DNA of 64,000 bases from Sordaria brevicollis (Eukaryota; Ascomycota; Sordariomycetes; Sordariales; Sordariaceae), in NCBI GenBank assembly GCA_033439795.1, contig JAUTDP010000003.1:3906001-3970000 (forward strand), given 5' to 3'. Below the pieces are notes generated by a model, which did not search any database, was not told where the DNA came from, and saw only the letters and a list, made by a program, of their open reading frames with translations. Position 1 is the first letter of the stretch; every line of letters begins with the position of its first letter. A program made the position numbers and the translations under genes. Of the stretch, positions 57,371-64,000 are shown piece by piece.

Positions 57371-58864
57371 CACGGGTAAGCAGCGCACAATGGAGTCGCG
57401 CTTGAACTATGTTTTCTGTTCAATCGAAGAAGTGTGAAGGTGGATGTAGAAGCAAGGAGCCGCTGCGTGGTGCCTTCCTTTTTCCAAAAACAAAGTGTGT
57501 GCGAACTGGCGGGACAAACGTTGGGCGACGAGTGACGGGAGCTCGGGGAGCGATTGAAGCAGCGATGAGACACTGGATGACAAGAAACCGGTCGGGTGTG
57601 AATTGGACGTGGTGTCTGGCTGGCGAGTGACTCGAATAGCTACGAGATAGGGACGTGTGAAAAGGGGATGCGATCAGAGCCTGACGAGACGGCTGTCGCT
57701 GATTGACGGGCTGTGGTGGCGGTGATCTTTGGCGCAGCGGTGCGGGAAATAATACTGTTCGAATTGGCGATACTGAGATTGACGGTAATAGCTTTGCGCA
57801 TGTTGTTCTGTGAACGAGCTGTGTGGGTGGTTTGTCGCTTTGATTTCGTAGTAATGTTGCGCTGCGGCGACAATAGGGAAGAAGTGGAAGAGGATGGTGA
57901 TGGAGGCAACCTGACTTCCGGCCTCCAGCACCGGGTCTACTTCAGCGCACAAACGACGAACAGCCAAGCACCCGACCCATGAGAGCCCGGCGCAATGCCC
58001 TGGGGCTGTCGTCGACCGCCTGTTTGGGGCTGTACTTGCCCGGCCTCCAGCCTGGTTCCTCCTCTCGCGGCCCGTTGTCGCTTCAGTCCTCATTTCCCTT
58101 TTCGATTTGAGCATTGCTCCTTTAGTAGATTTACCTTGTTTACTCACATTTAAAATGACCATAGAACTTACAACATATGGGTTTAAAGCGCATATTGTCC
58201 TAAAGGCTTGAAGAGCGGGGTCAGCCAAGGCTGAGCGGCGACCCACTGGCCCACCCACCGTCGCATCACTGCCCAGAAACCCCGGCCATCACTGCAATCA
58301 GCAATGTGCAGCTTCCACATCGTCCAGTGCTGGTTACGATAGGCAACCTTGACGGGTCAATATCACCTACCTCGCTCGAACAAGAACAGTACCTCTAAGA
58401 GCAAGCTGTGCTACCTTCACTTTGTCAACACCAGTGACGTGACGACGAATCATTCATTCCAACCTGAAGTATCGAACCCAACCGAGAACTCTTCACTTTT
58501 CCTCACAGGTAGGTGCGCCTTCAACCGTTAACACCTTCCAGCTGCCCGCCTAGAGGTAGCTTCCCGCCTCCCATCCCGCAGCCCAGAGGGTCGTTGAAAT
58601 TCGCCGTCCTCACTTTTTACCGTTGAACCACTTCAAATTAATAACACAACAGCATACTAACTGTCGGCTGTTTTGGGCAACCCATTAGACAGACCTTTCG
58701 CGAATCCCGCCTTTGGCTATCCCAACGAACCATTTATACTATCGACGAGTCGGCCTCTTCCGTGTAACCCACGACTTTCCCACACAGACGATCGCTCGCC
58801 TTCGCAACACCACCTCTACCTTTGCGCCACGACGACTAGTCCAAAGTAATAACTCACATACACA
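57371..58864. other. Divergent promoter region, Edc1-like gene / rbx1
   Basis: About 1.5 kb without supportable coding. The frame at 57674-58258 (minus) has no domain. The last 300 bases before rbx1 are C/T/A-rich leader. Confidence 0.5.
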
Positions 58865-59427
<563 letters not shown>

Positions 59428-59729
59428 AGTGGTTGGCGAGTGGGATGCGTATTTGCGACTGCACGACTATACTGCAGGGCAAGACACTGAGAGGAACAAG
59501 ATCAGGAAGATTTTCATACGACTAGAAAACATCAGTCATGGAGTATTGCCCTTTAGGAGCTTTGAGCATAAAGGACTAGCGGGCTACGCAAGATCAAGCA
59601 CGCGCTAAGCGTGCAGAAGAATGAATATAATGACCGGCGCATCTGGTATTTTAACGATGTTGCTCTTTTCAACCCCCTCGTTCTCTTTCTTAAGCATGGA
59701 CTGTGCGACGATCTTTCGGCGACCATAGT
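59428..59729. other. Convergent intergenic region rbx1 / spc1
   Basis: 302 bp between two stop codons. Presumed 3' UTRs; no structure seen. Confidence 0.5.
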
Positions 59730-60181
59730 CTACCTGAAACTCTTTTCGTCTATGATCAGGTTTTGTGGCGGCACCATGCCGCCGCCGGTTTGTAGCCACT
59801 TGACAGGGTTTCGGTTGTAGAACGGCCACGGAGGAACGGCGATGACGAAAGTGAGGGCGGTTCCGGCGAGTCCAATCTGGAGGGCCAGCTTGATGTCTTG
59901 CAGGATATATCCGACGAGGAAAGCGACAACCTGAACAACATTCATTCTGTTAGCGAAGCCCTGTTACATGTAGAATAGGTCCGGGATAACTTACACCTGT
60001 GAGCGCCAAAGCTACGTTGACGATGACCTCCACCAGCTTTTGTCCTTCGAAATCCTACAGGCCGCAAGTGTCAGTTCGTTGTCGCATATAACCAGTAGAC
60101 TGGCACAAGTGTTGGACGGGCATGACGAACAATCTGGCCCTCTGCCACATCGCGGATCTGATCCAACAGTTGTTCGGCCAT
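59730..60181 (-). CDS. spc1: Signal peptidase complex subunit 1 (SPC12)
   Basis: Small accessory subunit of the ER signal peptidase complex. Exons (gene order) 60181-60131, 60054-59995, 59930-59730; 103 aa. The family signature is IDFEGQKLVEVIVN followed by two spans (ALTGVVAFLVGYI ... LALQIGLAGTALTFVIAV) and the conserved PPWPFYNRNPVKWL after the second span. It has the two-TM hairpin with both ends cytosolic. The first intron uses a weak donor (GTTCGT); it is supported by the frame and by the universally conserved DFEGQ block beginning exon 2. Confidence 0.9.
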
Positions 60182-62357
60182 CGTGAAGCAAGTGTCGTAG
60201 TGTGCCGAAGAGGTACGGAAGGATGAGCGTCAATCGGAGAGCTAGCTGTTTTTGTTTATCGAGAGCGTCGGTCCCTGGGTTGGTGAACAGTGAACACAAA
60301 ACACGTGCGCTTGGTTATCGTCAAAATTCCATACAATCAAATCGTCCCAAGTTGTTGCATGGGAGGAAATCAGACATCGAGGTTCACGACGCTCTACCTA
60401 GCGCATCGCATCACTCTTTCCAACCTAATTGGATGCCCGTGCTACCTCTACGTGTCTGCTTCGGGGCCTGCCCCGGACCGGGCCTTCCTAGCAGGTACCT
60501 AACTTTAGGCCTTCCCGTACGCTAAGGGGTAGGTTCCTCTCAGGCTATACGTACTGCTACCCTACCCCCAAATATCTTCGGGTGGGCTACCGATGGCAAA
60601 TCACCACCAACGCCCAGATCTACGTCCCGCAGTCAAAAGGCAGGTGGGAAACCAGAAAGGGACTTCATGTGTGAATGGGAACGGAACGTGAAGTGGTGGG
60701 CAAAGTGGGGGTTTGCTCGACGGCGCAGCTGCAGCGCTGCAGGAGTAAGAGTTTAAAACCAACGAGGGAGACCACTAGGTAGGTACCAGGTTCTGAGGCT
60801 GAAATGTCGGGGGTGCCTTGCTAGCTGATTGGTAGCTGCCATTCAACTGTGCATCAACGATTCGGTGTCGGTGAAACCGTAGTCCTGTTTTTTTGCGATG
60901 AAGGTTCCGAAACAATCGTAGAACACCATCACATGGACGGGTTCCGAGACAGTTCGAATTTTAGTAAAGGAAAGACCTTGAAAAGGTTGCACGCGGGCGG
61001 GCTGAAGGCGAAGAGTGCTTGTGCGTCCAGCGTCCGATGACCACTTCACTTCTGTACCTCTAGCGATAAGGAGAAACGCCGTCGGGAACCTTGTACTAAG
61101 GGACGCTAAGAACGGGCAAATCTCATTTTTCCCTTTCTTTCATATTCTTTTGCTAACAAAGTTTTAATTGTCTTCCTGTCTCCTATCAAACCCTACCGCT
61201 TCAGCCCCGCCCCTCCCTGAAACGACTCACCAAACAGAAGACTCATCCGGCCAAGGAGGGATCACTGCTCTTGCCCCGTCAACTTGAACCCTTCCCTTGG
61301 GACGAAACGCACCAAAAAGGTCTCCACGGAACCACGCCTTGTGTGGAGGCGACCAACACAAGACGCCTCTTTTTTTCTAAAACTAGTGCACCAACCCTCG
61401 ACCCTTTCCACCTTTTTCGACCTTTTCAACATCTGACCCCGACAGCCTCAAATTTAGCGGTTCCGTGTTCAACGTATCCGACTCGACGACTACCTACCTC
61501 TAGACTGCGCTACAACAGGGTACGACGCCGACTCCGGTCACCCCCTTCTCTATCCCCGCTGCTAGCACCCCTGACCGACGACAGGTGATGCGCAGACATA
61601 TGCTCGTCATTCCCCAGCAACGTCATCTATCAGGGCTCTGTTAAGGACCTTCGTCTTTCCACCACTCCTATTCCGTCGTGAATTTTCGACGACTTTAAAG
61701 GGCGGATCTTCCGACCTCATTGACTTTTGGCCGATCCAAATCCCAGCTCGGCGCCCGATTTCGTTACCTAACTCTTTTCTCGGCGGACCTCGATTCATCC
61801 GACAAAATTTTTCTGGCTGCTGCTGAGAAAGACCTCACATCAGCCATCGCCATCACGCCACGTACCGACTTAGCCGCCGCCAGTCATTCCAACAAAAGCC
61901 ATCAAGTTGGCGGGCTCTATCCGTGAAAGCGTTTCGTCTGTTCGTTCGCTCCTAGGTCCCAGCTTCTGGGTCTACAGTGGAGTGAACAAGAAACCCCCTT
62001 AATTGGACTTCGCTCGAAACAACAGCACCCAATTTTGAACAAACAACCACAACTTACGCTCTCCGATTTTGCGCTTTGGTAGTCGACGTTGACGACGACA
62101 CCCTCCCGTCTCCCTTTTTGTTGCGCCATTCGGTCATCGTCGCGGACGGCTGCTGGCCGTTCGCTGCCATCCGCTGGTGCCTTTGAGTCGACCTTTCGAC
62201 GACAATATGCGAACCGACTGATTGCCCCCCGATCCTGGGCGTTGAGGGCCATTTCCGACCCTTCACTTATTTACACCAACGACAAGATAGTATATTCAAC
62301 CGATATTACCACTAATTCGACCCACCTAACCACGAAGCGAGTCCAACTGTCGCAACC
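60182..62357. other. 2.2 kb divergent region, spc1 / CorA-type transporter
   Basis: No supportable gene. From about 61000 the sequence becomes C/T/A-rich, and 61481-62200 holds several CGACGAC motifs and short upstream ATG frames. This suggests a long leader for the transporter gene. Confidence 0.5.
62206..62220 (+). promoter_or_regulatory. Short upstream ORF (4 codons plus stop)
   Basis: ATG CGA ACC GAC TGA, about 140 bases before the transporter start codon. If the transcript covers it, it would be the nearest upstream ORF. Transcript extent is not known from sequence. Confidence 0.35.
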
Positions 62358-64000
62358 ATGTCTGACCAGGAGGAAAACGCGGGGAACTCTGGGTACTCGA
62401 CCCCAGTGCCCGAACTCGATGACCACCGAAATCAGTCTGTGTCTGTCCAACGACCTGACCGTCCTCGCCGCGGAACATTCGATTCCCTATACGGCCCAGG
62501 GCAGGTGATTGAGCCAGCCCCAACCCATAGCGACTCCTACCAAGGCACGAGAGTCCGGGATTTTGAGGAAGCCGTTGTTGATGAGGAGGATCAGGAGAAC
62601 TCGCCAGTTTACAGGAGAGACCGGCGAGGAACTGTGGAATCCCAGTTGGATGTTCGGTCGATCTCCCCTCCGAACTCGGTCAAGGCTTTTGCAGAAGCAC
62701 GCCGAAGGGAGCGTGACTTCTCCTTCTCTGAACCAACGAGACCCGAGCGTCGAGCTGAGGACCTTCCCGAGCTACAACGGACTGCTTCTGTTGTCAGTCG
62801 CCATACCTATCGCAGCAAGCAGCCGACGGTGATTGATGATACCGCCAGCTTAGCTACCAACAAATCCGCGGAGGATGATGTCTGTTTCCCTTTGCAGGAC
62901 GAGCATAGGGATGACAACTTGCATATCGATTTCCATTACCTGGAGACCTTTATCAAGGCCGAAAACGAAGCTCGGCAAGCAGCTCGCCGTCCCTCAGCTA
63001 TTCGTGTCTTCCCCGATCTGCGGCCTGCTGAGCCCGATGTCTCACCCGCTATCCCCATGGTAACATTGGATGGGGATATCCTTTCGGCCCCCTCAGAGAC
63101 GGATCTCCGGCGGGAAAAGACTCATGAGACCGATGGCGAGTCTGAGGACAAGAAGGCTGTACAGCCTCCACAGCCTCCTGTTGACCAAAGTCGCGTCAGC
63201 TTCTTCTCCTCAGCATGGGAGTCTACAATCCATGCTGCGGATCTCGAGGGTCTGATTTTGCCCGGCGAGGATATTCGTGGACTCTTCAGTTTCCCGAAGG
63301 GTGAGACCGATGGAGTCTGGTGGCTCAACATGAACAACCCGTCCGAAGAGGAAGTTCGTGCGGTCTGCAGAGCCTTCGGTATCCATCCTTTGACGATCGA
63401 GGATATCACCACCCAGGAATCACGGGAGAAAATCGAACTTTTCCCATCATATTACTTTGCCTCATTCCGATCGTTCTTTATCGAGGTAGAGGAACCGACC
63501 GGCGAGAAGGAATTCATGCCCTTCAACATCTATGTGGTAGTGTTCCGCGAGGGTACGCTGAGCTTCAGCTACGCTAACAATTCTCATGCCTCGCATGTGA
63601 GGAAGAGAATTACGATGTTGAAGGACTATGTCTCATTGAGTAGCGACTGGATTTGCTACGCCTTGATGTAAGTCTGGAAAATGAGCGGATGAGCCCTCTT
63701 ACTTGGGCCTGATGGTACGCATATACTAACGCGCACTTAGTGACGACATCGTCGATTCCTTTGCCCCCGAAATCAGCAAGCTCGAGAAAGAGACCGACCA
63801 GATTGAGGATGATGTGTTCATTGCTCGGTCAGACGACATGGCACAGTTCCTTAAGAAAATCGGCATCGCTCGCAAGAATGTCATGGGCTTGATGCGTTTG
63901 CTCGGTGGGAAAGCCGATGTTCTCAAAGGCTTCACCAAGAGATGTAACGAGAACTACAAGGTCACACCACGCATGGACATCGGTCTATACCTCGGTGACA
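62358..64000 (+). CDS. CorA/Alr1/Mnr2-type magnesium transporter (partial, 3' end outside window)
   Basis: Fungal CorA-family Mg2+ channel, plasma-membrane (Alr) or vacuolar (Mnr2) type. Exon 1 62358-63667, exon 2 from 63741 past the window end (GTAAGT...CTAAC...TAG). The N-terminal ~270 residues are a disordered cytosolic extension. It contains the EDDVCFPL ... HIDFHYLETFI block seen in the Alr1/Mnr2 branch. The CorA cytosolic domain follows: GVWWLNMNNPSEEEVRAVCRAFGIHPLTIEDI, REKIELFPSYYFASFRSF, and after the intron DDIVDSFAPEISKLEKETDQIED. The transmembrane GMN part lies beyond the window. Alr or Mnr2 cannot be decided without it. Confidence 0.9.

Overview
The window is genomic DNA of a filamentous ascomycete, almost certainly Neurospora or a very close relative in the Sordariales. 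The genes have short introns (about 50-170 nt, mostly GTAAGT- or GTACGT-like donors with CTAAC/CTGAC branch sites), and one 3.9 kb block carries the CpA/TpG-depleted, TpA-rich signature of repeat-induced point mutation (RIP). From memory, the order rco-1, C-5 sterol desaturase, RPL28, malate dehydrogenase, SUMO ligase matches part of N. crassa linkage group III; I could not check this.

Layout: an RNase MRP subunit gene (rmp1, +) converges on the Tup1-type corepressor rco-1 (-). About 4.7 kb without a supportable gene follows, then a two-TM orphan protein (+), a C-5 sterol desaturase (+), a UPF0357/DUF2015 membrane protein (-) and ribosomal protein L28 (+). Between RPL28 and a malate dehydrogenase lies the RIP-mutated block (18238-22163). 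It has matching ~145 bp terminal inverted repeats, exact 13 bp ends, a 9 bp flanking duplication and recognisable MULE transposase remnants, so I read it as a dead Mutator-like element. Then come TRAPP subunit Trs33 (-), a Siz/PIAS SUMO ligase (-), a UPF0642/DUF2423 nucleolar-type small protein (+), GPI ethanolamine-phosphate transferase Las21/Gpi7 (+), condensin CAP-G/Ycg1 (-), Nop4/RBM28-type ribosome biogenesis factor (+), a NIPA-type Mg transporter (-), an unrecognised Thr/Asn-rich protein (+), an unrecognised multi-exon gene with an in-frame TAG (-), tyrosyl-DNA phosphodiesterase Tdp1 (-), an Edc1/PNRC-like Pro-rich protein (-), RBX1 (+), signal peptidase subunit Spc1 (-) and the 5' part of a CorA/Alr1/Mnr2-type Mg transporter (+), cut by the window end.

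Most genes are conserved housekeeping genes: RNA processing and ribosome biogenesis, ER/secretory functions, chromosome and DNA repair, the ubiquitin/SUMO systems and metabolism. They are not an operon or an obvious cluster. Exon boundaries were built by hand from splice motifs, frame continuity and family knowledge; each model keeps an open frame with the summed length stated. No tRNA, rRNA or CRISPR was found. The most unusual parts are the MULE with well-preserved termini around a saturated interior, the repeated acidic/basic motif in Rmp1, and the in-frame TAG gene at 49208-50785.
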